Shown piece after piece: positions 56,770-64,000 of a stretch of 64,000 bases of DNA; position 1 is the first letter of the stretch, and each line of letters begins with the position of its first letter. The stretch lies in the NCBI GenBank assembly GCA_020632925.1, contig JACKER010000027.1:1-64000 (forward strand), read 5' to 3'. The translations under genes were made by a program, and so were the position numbers. This stretch comes from Alphaproteobacteria bacterium (GTDB lineage: Bacteria; Myxococcota_A; UBA796; GCA-2862545). The notes below the pieces were generated by a model. That model saw only the letters and a list, made by a program, of their open reading frames with translations, searched no databases and was not told where the DNA came from.

Positions 56770-58317
56770 TCAGCTCGTGGGGGCGCGTGCCAGCGCCCTC
56801 CCGAGCATCACGAGGAGGTCGTCGGGGGTGTAGGGCTTCTGCAGGAAGCCGGACAACCCCTGGCCCTGCAGGCGGGTCGTCGCCTCCGTCTCGTGGAACC
56901 CGCTCGACAGCAGCACGGGGACATCGGGACGCAGCGCGCGCACCGCTTCGAAGACGTCCGCACCATTGAGGTGCGGCATCGACGCGTCCAGGAGCAGGGC
57001 GTCGATCTCCGCGGAGCGCTCGCGGAAGAGCTCGAGCGCCTGGCGTCCGTCCTCGGCCTCGATCACCGCGTACCCCGCGCCCACCAGCACCCGACGCGCC
57101 ATCCGCCGCACGATGGGCTCGTCGTCCGCGAGCAGGACCGTGCCCGTGCGTCGCGGGCTGTCCTCCACCGTCGGGCTCGGGGGGCGGTGCGGCGGCAGGA
57201 ACACCGTGATCCGGGTGCCCGCCCCCGCGGACGACCGCACGTGGACCCCTCCGCGGTGCGCCCGGACGATGTCCAGCACCGTCGCCATCCCGAGCCCGTG
57301 CCCCGCGGGCTTCGTGGTGTAGAAGGGGTCGAAGACGCGCTCCGCCACGTCTGGCGCCATCCCCACCCCATCGTCCGTCACCACCAACGCGAGCCAGGGA
57401 CCCGACGGAAGTGCGTGGGGTCGGGCCTCCGCCAGCTCGGGAGCGGACATCGGGAGGAGGCAGGTGTGGACGCCGATCGTCCCGGTCGTCTCGATGGACT
57501 CGGCGGCGTTGGTCACCAGGTTGAGCAGGACCTGGCGCAGCTGGTTGGCGTCGCCCGTCAACGGTGGCAGGTCGGCGTCGCAGGTCACGCGGAGCCCGAT
57601 GTGGCGGGGGACCGACGAGCGCAGCAGGTCCCGGAGATCACCCACCAGCGACGACAGGTCCAACACATCCACGCGGTGCGGTCCTCGCCCGGAGTACGTC
57701 AACATCTGCTTCGCCAGGGAGGACGCCTGCATGGCCGCGCGCAGCAGGTCCTGCACGTAGTCGTGCGCAGGGGTGCCCGGCTGCAACACACCCAACGCCA
57801 GGTTGGCATTGCCGATCACACCCACGAGGAGGTTGTTGAAGTCGTGGGCCACCCCGCCGGCCAGCAGACCCATGCCCTCCAGTCGCTGGGAACGCAACGC
57901 ATGCGCCCACGCCGCGTCTCGATCGGCCTCGAGGCGTCGGCGGGAGCTCACGTCGACCAGCCAACAGATCGTCCAGGTCCGCCCTTCCCGCTCGAACGCC
58001 TGGATCCCGACCTCGACGGCCACGGTGGAGCCGTCGGCCCGCACGGCCATCAGGTCGCGCCCACGTCCCATCAGGCGGGCCCGCGGGTTGGCCAACCACC
58101 CCTGTCGGAGCTCTCGGTGGCGAACCATTCGGTCGGCTGGCACCAGGTCCTCGACCGCCAGTCCCACCACCGACCGTCCGAACAGGGTCTGGGCGAGCGG
58201 ATTCTCCAGGGCGATCCGTCCCGAGTCCTCCACCAACAGGGTCGCGGCCGGAGAGGCATCGATGGCCAACTCGAACCCGGCGAGCGTTGCTGCGTCGAAC
58301 GGTGGAGGCAATGTCAA
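56770..58317 (-). CDS. Hybrid PAS histidine kinase-receiver
   Basis: A 515-residue cytoplasmic sensor kinase with no membrane helix. A PAS domain (about 10-125) senses an unknown cue. The HisKA box GGVAHDFNN places the phospho-His at 158. The ATPase domain has NQLRQVLLNLVTNAAESI, VVTDDGVGM and GHGLGMATVLDIV. A C-terminal receiver (395-510) keeps LLADDEPIVRR, the phospho-Asp in LLLDASMPHLNG and the Lys in FLQKPYTP. The order kinase-receiver implies phosphorelay to a partner not in the window. The TTG at 58317 is the best start seen but has a weak ribosome binding site. Bases 58318-58610 hold no supported gene. Confidence 0.88.
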   Translation of the reverse strand: MTLPPPFDAATLAGFELAIDASPAATLLVEDSGRIALENPLAQTLFGRSVVGLAVEDLVPADRMVRHRELRQGWLANPRARLMGRGRDLMAVRADGSTVAVEVGIQAFEREGRTWTICWLVDVSSRRRLEADRDAAWAHALRSQRLEGMGLLAGGVAHDFNNLLVGVIGNANLALGVLQPGTPAHDYVQDLLRAAMQASSLAKQMLTYSGRGPHRVDVLDLSSLVGDLRDLLRSSVPRHIGLRVTCDADLPPLTGDANQLRQVLLNLVTNAAESIETTGTIGVHTCLLPMSAPELAEARPHALPSGPWLALVVTDDGVGMAPDVAERVFDPFYTTKPAGHGLGMATVLDIVRAHRGGVHVRSSAGAGTRITVFLPPHRPPSPTVEDSPRRTGTVLLADDEPIVRRMARRVLVGAGYAVIEAEDGRQALELFRERSAEIDALLLDASMPHLNGADVFEAVRALRPDVPVLLSSGFHETEATTRLQGQGLSGFLQKPYTPDDLLVMLGRALARAPTS

Positions 58318-58610
58318 CTACCTGGGCACTGTCCGGACCATATCACCGACCTGTACGTCGGGCGGTTCACCGCTGCAGCGAAGGACCTGTCCCTCGATGC
58401 AGGCCGGCTCCGAGGTCGTGGTGTCGGAGGGTGTGGTACCCGAGTGTGCCTGGTCTTTCCGTTGTTTTCGAGCCCGGGCGGAGTCCCTGCGGGGAGCTCG
58501 GCGAGCGGTGCGAGCGGGTCTTCCCGAATCACGAGCGGACGCCGATGATCACGAGACGGTGGAGCGCGTCCTGGCGCGGAGGTCAGCACCAGGGTGCCCA
58601 CCCTCGTCGA

Positions 58611-59780
58611 TCAGTACGCCGATACTTCCGGATAGACCTCGGACAGCAGCGTCTGCATGCGCAAGCGGTCGTCCGGCAGCCGCTCCGAGGCGTCGAGCTT
58701 CTGCGCCGGGTCGGTGGCGAGGTCGAAGAGCCTGCCGGACGCGGTGGCGACGTTCCACACCAGCTGCAGATCCCCGTCGCGCACCGAGCGGAGGTCCGCG
58801 AAGCGACGGGTCTCGGCGAACAGGGGGCGGGCGGCGGGCGAGGGGAGGAGCGACGTCCCGCGGAAGCTGTCCGGCGGCGTCTGGCCCACGAGCGCGAGCA
58901 TCGTCGGCGCGAGATCGATCAGCCCGACGGGCGCGGTCACCACACCGGGCTCGACGCCGGGGCCGCGGATCAGCAGGGGCACGCCGAGCAGCTCCTGGTA
59001 CAGGGAGAACGCGTGTCCGTAGCGCCCGTGATCGCCGAGCTCCTCGCCGTGGTCGGCGTGCAGCACGATCAGTGTGTCGGGCCGGTCGAGGACGCGATCG
59101 AGCAGGCGCCCGAGCTGCTGGTCGGTGTAGGCGACCTCCTCCGCGTAGCGGTCGGCCTTCGTGGTGCCGAGGTCCACGACGTCGTCGTGGTCGAAGTAGG
59201 TGTCGTGCGGGTCGAAGAGGTGGACCCAGAGCAGGAAGGGCGCACCCGGGTCGGCCTCGAGCGCGTCGAGGTACCCGAGCGCCTGGTCCACCAGCGTCTC
59301 CGACGTGACCAGATCGCCGGGGTAGCCGATGCCCTCCCAGCTCGAGGTGTCGTAGACGTCGAACGAGGCGGCGTAGGGGGCCGCGTAGGCCGCTAGCGCG
59401 TTGTGACCGACGACGGCCTCGAGTCGCCAGCCCGCGCCGTGGAGGACGGAGAACAACGTGGGTGTGTTCGGGTCGATCGCGTCGGGCCAGTCCCACACGC
59501 CGTGCTCCCAGGCGTCCTGCGAGGCGAGCGTGGTCGCCATCGACGGCTTGGTCCAGCTGGCGCCGGCCTGGGCCTGGTCGTAGCGCAGGGCACCCTCGGC
59601 GAGACGCGCGACGTTGGGCGTGAGCGCCGGGTCGCCCCACGGCGCGAGGTGGTCGCGGCGCGTGGTGTCGATGGTGACGTAGACGATGTCCGGTGGGCGC
59701 TGGGGTGTGCCCGTCTCCCCGGTCGGGGTCCCCGGCGTCGGGAGGGTCGTGGTCGTCGTGCAAGCGATCCACCACCACAC
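58611..59780 (-). CDS. Sulfatase-superfamily lipoprotein with non-canonical nucleophile
   Basis: A 389-residue lipoprotein of the alkaline phosphatase/sulfatase superfamily. The GTG at 59780 follows GGAGGAGG and gives MWWWIAC as a minimal signal; an ATG seven codons earlier is less likely. Metal ligands are in VYVTIDTTRRDHL and LHADHGEELGDHGRYGH. At the nucleophile position SWTKPSMATTL has Thr, not the Cys or Ser of the CxPxR sulfatase signature, so it may be a phosphotransferase or other hydrolase rather than a formylglycine sulfatase. Substrate unknown. Divergent from the RNA ligase gene by 42 bp. Confidence 0.82.
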   Translation of the reverse strand: MWWWIACTTTTTLPTPGTPTGETGTPQRPPDIVYVTIDTTRRDHLAPWGDPALTPNVARLAEGALRYDQAQAGASWTKPSMATTLASQDAWEHGVWDWPDAIDPNTPTLFSVLHGAGWRLEAVVGHNALAAYAAPYAASFDVYDTSSWEGIGYPGDLVTSETLVDQALGYLDALEADPGAPFLLWVHLFDPHDTYFDHDDVVDLGTTKADRYAEEVAYTDQQLGRLLDRVLDRPDTLIVLHADHGEELGDHGRYGHAFSLYQELLGVPLLIRGPGVEPGVVTAPVGLIDLAPTMLALVGQTPPDSFRGTSLLPSPAARPLFAETRRFADLRSVRDGDLQLVWNVATASGRLFDLATDPAQKLDASERLPDDRLRMQTLLSEVYPEVSAY

Positions 59781-59822
59781 GGCGCCCTCCTCCGACTCCA
59801 TGTAGCGCGCTATGCGCAGACC

Positions 59823-61517
59823 ATGCGCGTGCGGTACCCGAGGACCGTCCATCTGCCCTGGTCGCCCGGCGCGACCGACGACGACGTGCGCGCGCAGCAC
59901 CTCGCGGATCTGGCGGGGCGCGAGGTCGTGGTCACCGAGAAGCTCGACGGCGAGAACACCACGCTGTACGCCGACGGCCTGCACGCGCGGTCGCCGGACA
60001 GCGCGCACCACCCCTCGCGGGCGCCGATCAAGGCGCTGCACGCGCGCATCGCGGCCCACCTCCCGCCCGGCGTGCGCCTGTGCGGGGAGAACGTCGTGGC
60101 GCGCCACAGCATCGCGTACGACCGGCTGGTGGGCTGGTTCTACGTGTTCTCCGCCTGGGAGGGCGACGACTGTTGGGCCTGGGACGACACCGCGCTGCTC
60201 GCCGCGGACCTCGGGCTTCCCACGGTCCCGGTCTTGTGGCGGGGCGCGTTCGACGAGGCCGCGATCCGCGCGCTGCGCCTCGATCCGGCGCGGCAGGAGG
60301 GCTACGTCGTGCGCGACGCGGGCGCCTTCTCGCGCGCCGACTTCCCCACGCGGGTCGCGAAGTGGGTGCGCCCGAACCACGTGACCCCGGGCGGGACGCA
60401 CTGGATGCTGGCCTCGGTGGTGCCGAACGGCCTGGGTCCGACCGCCCCGCTGTGGGAGGTGCGCAGCGGCGGCGAGGTGGACGGGCGCGCGCTGTGCGCG
60501 GCGGTGGGCCTGCCGGAGCCCGGAGAGGACGCGCTGCGGCGGATGGCGGTGGCGGGGGTCGAGGTGGACCGGCACCGGCCGCTGGGGGAGGCGAGGCTCC
60601 AGGCGCGCCTGGCGGCCCTGGTGGACCCCGCGGCACGTCCCGAGCGCGCGCGAGCGGCGGTGATGCCCGCGGTGCTCGACGCCTTCGGGATCCCGGCGGT
60701 CGCGGATCTCGTCGGCCTGCGCGAGCACCTGCACCGCCCGATCCCCGACGAGCGCCGTCGCGGCGGCCTCGTCAGCCTGGCGCGCAACGTGGACCTGGCG
60801 GCGTTGCTGGCGGTGGCGCGGGCGGCGCTGGTGGGACGCGAGGACCCCGTGGCGGACGAGCAGATCGCGTGGACCGAGCTGTTCGCGGCAGACGAGGGGC
60901 TCCTCGTGACGCGCCCGTTCGAGGAGCTGCGGCGAGGGGTGCTGGCCGGCCTGGGTGGCGCTCCCGAGGTCGTGGTGGAGCGGGTGTGGGCGGAGACTCT
61001 CGCGGCGTTGGCCGAGGGTCGCCTGCGGTCGCCGGAGGAGGCGTTGGCGCGCGGGCACCGCTGGTTGGCCGGAGACTTCCCGGTGGCGGAGGTGCTGGTC
61101 GGGCCGTCGGGTTCGGGGAAGTCCTCGTTCACCGCCGAGCGACGGGGCGCCCGCGTGGTGAGCCTGGACGCGCTCCGCGAGGAGGCGGGCGACCGCGCGG
61201 ACCAGTCACGGAACACGGAGATCCTGACGGAGGCCCGGCGACGTTGGGAGAGCGCGCTGCGGGAGGGCGTCCGGCACCTCGTGTGGGACGCGACCTCGCT
61301 CACGCGCCTGCAGCGGGACCTCCCCGTGGGACTCGCTCGCCGCCACGACGCGCTCGTGCGCTTCGTGTGCGTGGTGGCGCCGGAGGAGGCCCTGTTCGCG
61401 CGCAACCGCACCCGCCGCCACCCGGTCCCGGAGGGCGTGCTCGCGACGCAGCTCGGCAAGCTCGCCTGGCCCTACGCCCACGAGGCCCACACCGTGCGCT
61501 GGGTGTCGTCCCGTTAA
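59823..61517 (+). CDS. RNA ligase-polynucleotide kinase fusion
   Basis: A 564-residue RNA-repair enzyme. The N-terminal ~230 residues are an ATP-dependent RNA ligase: motif I EKLDGEN (Lys40 would be adenylylated), motif III GWFYVF (104-109), motif IV EGYVVR (159-164) and motif V AKWVRP (179-184). A helical linker of ~190 residues follows. The C-terminal ~140 residues are a P-loop kinase (LVGPSGSGKSSF near 424, VWDATSLTRLQRDL, RNRTRRHPVPEGVL) like the 5'-OH kinase of Pnkp. Together they could phosphorylate and seal broken RNA. No 3'-phosphatase domain is seen. Confidence 0.88.
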   Translation: MRVRYPRTVHLPWSPGATDDDVRAQHLADLAGREVVVTEKLDGENTTLYADGLHARSPDSAHHPSRAPIKALHARIAAHLPPGVRLCGENVVARHSIAYDRLVGWFYVFSAWEGDDCWAWDDTALLAADLGLPTVPVLWRGAFDEAAIRALRLDPARQEGYVVRDAGAFSRADFPTRVAKWVRPNHVTPGGTHWMLASVVPNGLGPTAPLWEVRSGGEVDGRALCAAVGLPEPGEDALRRMAVAGVEVDRHRPLGEARLQARLAALVDPAARPERARAAVMPAVLDAFGIPAVADLVGLREHLHRPIPDERRRGGLVSLARNVDLAALLAVARAALVGREDPVADEQIAWTELFAADEGLLVTRPFEELRRGVLAGLGGAPEVVVERVWAETLAALAEGRLRSPEEALARGHRWLAGDFPVAEVLVGPSGSGKSSFTAERRGARVVSLDALREEAGDRADQSRNTEILTEARRRWESALREGVRHLVWDATSLTRLQRDLPVGLARRHDALVRFVCVVAPEEALFARNRTRRHPVPEGVLATQLGKLAWPYAHEAHTVRWVSSR

Positions 61518-61538
61518 GGTGGGGAGGAAGGGGGCCGG

Positions 61539-61970
61539 ATGTGGTGGTTGGCGCTGGGGTCCGTCGGGTGGGCAGGTACGCTGGAGGTGAGCTCGATGTC
61601 GGTGAACGACCTCGAGCTGCGCGATCTGTCGTGCACGCTGGACCCGAAGATGGCGGAGGAGCACGGCCAGGCCGTCGCGACCGCGCTGGCGCCGGTGGCC
61701 ATCGCCGGAGCGCTCTCGGCCGGCAAGCCCGAGCTCGACGCCTGCGCGCCGGAGGGCCACGCGTTCCGCGCGACGCTGCGCTGGACGGACGTGGCGGCGG
61801 CCTCCGTCGACGCGAGCTCGGCCTCGGCGGACGCGGCGAGCTGCGTGCAGCGCGTGCTCGGCGCCATCGTCCCCCCGATCCGCGGGACGTGCTCGGTGGT
61901 GCTGCTCACGGGCCCGAAGGAGGCCGCGGAGGCCGCCCGCGCCAAGCTCCCCGCGCCAGCAGGTCACTGA
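61539..61970 (+). CDS. Small secreted protein of unknown function
   Basis: A 143-residue protein with a very short signal (MWWLALGSVGWAG). The mature part starts TLEVSSMSVNDLELRDLSC and is Ala-rich with three Cys (DLSCTLD, LDACAPEG, RGTCSVVLL). It follows the RNA ligase by 21 bp on the same strand, with GGGGAGG upstream of the ATG. No family recognised. Confidence 0.68.
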   Translation: MWWLALGSVGWAGTLEVSSMSVNDLELRDLSCTLDPKMAEEHGQAVATALAPVAIAGALSAGKPELDACAPEGHAFRATLRWTDVAAASVDASSASADAASCVQRVLGAIVPPIRGTCSVVLLTGPKEAAEAARAKLPAPAGH

Positions 61971-61983
61971 GCGGGACTCGGTG

Positions 61984-62700
61984 GATTCACCGCGGAGGAC
62001 GCGGAGGACACGGAGAAAGGGCGCTCCGACACGCTGCAGGAACGACAACACACGAATCAGCCGTAGGTCGCCAACGTCCTGCTGCTGGCACAGCCACACC
62101 AGCCAGCAGACGCCACTGGGAATCGAATGCGAGGGATCGAGTCACAAAGGCGAGGACGCATGAGGAGCAGCGCAAGAAAGAGATTCCCTCGAAGATCGTC
62201 CGGTTCCTCTGTCTGGTAGACCGGCCGGGTGACCCGCTCCATCAGGCGCAGCGCGGAGGACACGCGAACCTCTCTCGTTGGCCTCCGAGGTCCGGTCCTT
62301 ATCACTCATGCCGTGAGACCGCAGAGGGCGCCTCAACTCCGCCAGGTACAACCGCTCTGGTCTCGCACGACAATCCTCATGGCACCGCCGCCATGGTCGA
62401 CATCGATGTAGGCGCTCGGCCGGCAGTGTCATGGTTTGCCATACCCAGTGATTCACCGGGTCTGGCGAGACGCACCAGGTCCCACCCGCGGACGAGATCC
62501 AGATTTGGATTTGCCCAGCCGTTCGTTGGTGACCGGGTCATATGCACGTGCGGCGCAGAGCTCACAGTTGTCGTATCCACGCTCGACCATCATGGGGGCG
62601 TCGCGGCGTACCGCACGCACTCTCTCGATGACGAGCGGTGGCGTGTCCCCTGGGGTGAACCTTCGGAGGGACATCGACGGGCTTGAGCGTGCGGCGCTCG
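61984..62700. other. Intergenic region with dispersed GGAG-rich repeat
   Basis: This 0.7-kb stretch has lower GC and no strong gene. At 61984-62017 it carries ACCGCGGAGGACGCGGAGGA-type sequence, a purine-rich repeat seen scattered in many bacterial genomes, with a related piece at 62250-62262. Only one weak open frame (62393-62686) is present. It may be a decayed gene region. Confidence 0.5.
62393..62686 (+). CDS. Possible small protein
   Basis: A 97-residue frame (MVDIDVGARPAVSWFAIPSD..., VICTCGAELTVVVS, RWRVPWGEP). It has a CxCG pair and an amino-acid balance more protein-like than the other frames here, but no ribosome binding site and an overlapping open minus-strand frame. It may be a relic. 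Confidence 0.3.
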   Translation: MVDIDVGARPAVSWFAIPSDSPGLARRTRSHPRTRSRFGFAQPFVGDRVICTCGAELTVVVSTLDHHGGVAAYRTHSLDDERWRVPWGEPSEGHRRA

Positions 62701-62703
62701 CGA

Positions 62704-63504
62704 TCACGGGTCGTGGGCAGCGACGACCTGGCCCGGGTGTCGACGGAACACCCGACGGAGCGGCCTCCCGACGAACGAGGTCCACGCCGCGAGCGCCACG
62801 TGCCGCCAAGCCAACGACGCCAGGCACACGAGGCAGTCACCCTGGACATAGCCTGGGTTCGCGGCGACGAAGAATCCGATGTCCGGGTCCGACGCGACGC
62901 GTTCGGCGGGCGGTACTGCCTCCGACTCCCTGAGCTTTCGCCCGCCCCAGCGCAGCACGCCAGCAGCCTCGTCCCAGGCCTCCGGGTACACCGCCATCGC
63001 CGCGCGCACGATGGCTGCCTCGTCTGGTGGAAACGACGGGCGCGCCGCCGTCGGCCAGGACGCGGGGAAGTTCCGCGCCATCCCGAGGTACGAGTGCCAG
63101 GAGAAGGTGTCGAAGAGCCAGTAGGTGGGAGCCAACGGGTGGCGCATCCTGTGGCGGAACAGAAGCTGCAACCCCGACACCTGGACGACGTTCTTCCCGC
63201 GCCACGCTGGCCGGATCGACGTGTGGTGCACCCCCAGCAACCACGCGGGAGAACCCGTCCGCGGATGCGGCACCTGTGTCCAGGCAGCGACCAGCGTGCC
63301 GACCACCTCTCCGCTCTCGTCGCGCATCGCGACGGCGAAGTCCTTGGCCGCCACGCTCGCGGCGAAGTCGTCTGCCGACATGTCGGCGACCTCCCGGTAC
63401 ATCCGCGTGAGCTCCGCGAGCACCGGCCCGGGCACGTCGTCGCCGGGCCACACCTCGCAGCGCAGACCGGCGATCGCGTAGCTCCACAGGGGTCGATCGG
63501 CCAT
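62704..63504 (-). CDS. GNAT-like acyltransferase candidate
   Basis: A 266-residue protein starting MADRPLWSYAIAGLRCEVWP with GGAGG before the ATG. DFAVAMRDESGEVVGTLVAA followed by LLGVHHTSIRPAWRGKNVVQ resembles the beta4-beta5 and acyl-CoA-binding region (RxxGxG/A) of GNAT acetyltransferases. The second half, with SWHSYLGMARNFPASWP and PGYVQGDCLVCLASL, is not recognised. It could be an N-acetyltransferase or an unrelated protein. Bases 63505-63660 hold nothing I can call. Confidence 0.5.
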   Translation of the reverse strand: MADRPLWSYAIAGLRCEVWPGDDVPGPVLAELTRMYREVADMSADDFAASVAAKDFAVAMRDESGEVVGTLVAAWTQVPHPRTGSPAWLLGVHHTSIRPAWRGKNVVQVSGLQLLFRHRMRHPLAPTYWLFDTFSWHSYLGMARNFPASWPTAARPSFPPDEAAIVRAAMAVYPEAWDEAAGVLRWGGRKLRESEAVPPAERVASDPDIGFFVAANPGYVQGDCLVCLASLAWRHVALAAWTSFVGRPLRRVFRRHPGQVVAAHDP

Positions 63505-63660
63505 CGTCCGCCTCCGCTGGCATCTTACGTCGACGAGATGCACGTCATGGAAGTGGTGCTCGCCGAGACGCTGAGGTGGCGCTCGGCGGTCGCCCGCGAT
63601 GAACGTCACATGGCCGTCCTGGGCGCGCCGTCGGCCAGAGCACGGCAGCCCCGATGGGAC

Positions 63661-64000
63661 TCATCTGGGATTCCCCGGTACCCCACGTGGCGTCACCAAC
63701 CACCACTCGTCACCGTTCCCCGCCCAGACGCCTTCATGGGTACCCACGACGATCGGGCCGCCGCAGGTCCCGGCGCTCGCGATCATGAACGGTTCTATCG
63801 GAACGTGGATCTCGCGGTTCCATGCGACCTGCTGGCCGGCCACGGTCTCGACCAGACCCGCTGGACCCAGCGTGACGATGCATCTGGCGTCCGCGGTGCC
63901 ACCACCGACCATCGGATGCACACCGAAGTGGCGCTCCGACGAATACTGTCGCGCCAGGACCGACAGATATCCATTGTCCGCGTCGGGGTCACCCCTGTCG
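63661..64000 (-). CDS. C-terminal part of a gene cut by the window edge
   Basis: The minus-strand frame is open from the right edge to a stop at 63661, giving 112 residues. It contains DPDADNGYLSVLARQYSSER, GTADARCIVTLGPAGLVETV and GPIVVGTHEGVWAGNGDEWW, a repeated strand-turn-Trp pattern that could be part of a beta-propeller. The start lies outside the window. Confidence 0.5.
   Translation of the reverse strand, partial: DRGDPDADNGYLSVLARQYSSERHFGVHPMVGGGTADARCIVTLGPAGLVETVAGQQVAWNREIHVPIEPFMIASAGTCGGPIVVGTHEGVWAGNGDEWWLVTPRGVPGNPR

Overview
The window is about 64 kb of very GC-rich DNA that looks like a chromosomal contig from a Myxococcota (myxobacterium-related) bacterium. Pointers to this group are two proteins ending in a MYXO-CTERM-type tail (Cys-Gly-Cys, hydrophobic stretch, Arg cluster), several proteins with MopE-like Asp/Cys repeats or thrombospondin type-3 Asp repeats, many lipoproteins, RHS/YD-repeat proteins, and frequent GTG/TTG starts behind strong GGAGG ribosome binding sites. 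No rRNA, tRNA, CRISPR array or replication origin was seen.

Layout. 1-8.6 kb: mixed metabolic and envelope genes (ferredoxin, GST, DUF3616 lipoprotein, cytochrome-c-like lipoprotein, HSL-type hydrolase, uracil phosphoribosyltransferase, GabT-like aminotransferase, DUF3160, GFA protein). 8.6-11.9 kb: a palindrome-bounded repeat, then an arginine operon argD-argF'-argB on the minus strand; its carbamoyltransferase is of the acetyl/succinyl-ornithine class. 12-18.9 kb: a tightly coupled operon of five envelope proteins (MopE-repeat protein, HExGH metallopeptidase, two barrel-like proteins, a small lipoprotein), a convergent MYXO-CTERM protein and a cupin. 19-25.8 kb: the accessory heart of the window. 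It holds an orphan RHS C-terminal tip plus a 297-aa partner gene, then an N-terminally truncated RHS with a related tip plus a homologous 297-aa partner, then a graveyard of transposase fragments and a broken VapBC locus, bounded by two copies of a ~117-bp GC-rich repeat. 25.8-36.8 kb: Kelch lipoprotein, small secreted proteins, a C_GCAxxG-type redox protein, an NhaD antiporter, and a minus-strand operon ending in a 1163-aa PKD/metallophosphatase MYXO-CTERM protein. 36.9-37.6 kb: six copies of a 33-bp palindrome-rich repeat, three in each orientation. 37.6-43.8 kb: a giant alpha-2-macroglobulin lipoprotein. 44-50 kb: a VWA lipoprotein and a TonB-dependent receptor with its upstream partner. 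50-58 kb: arylsulfotransferase-like protein, MopE-repeat protein, an outer-membrane protein with a probable one-base deletion, RecX, an FHA/winged-helix regulator, a coiled-coil membrane protein, a triple tandem repeat and a hybrid histidine kinase. 58.6-64 kb: a sulfatase-superfamily lipoprotein, an RNA ligase-kinase fusion, small secreted proteins, a possible acetyltransferase and a gene cut by the window edge.

How it fits together: most genes are cell-envelope or secreted proteins of unknown substrate. Clear pathway groups are few (arginine synthesis, uracil salvage, GABA-type transamination, RNA repair). The most unusual unit is the pair of RHS tip/partner cassettes. A nearly identical ~310-bp core segment precedes diverged tips and diverged but homologous partner genes, as expected for toxin/immunity cassettes that exchange by homologous recombination. 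The function of these tips is not recognised here.
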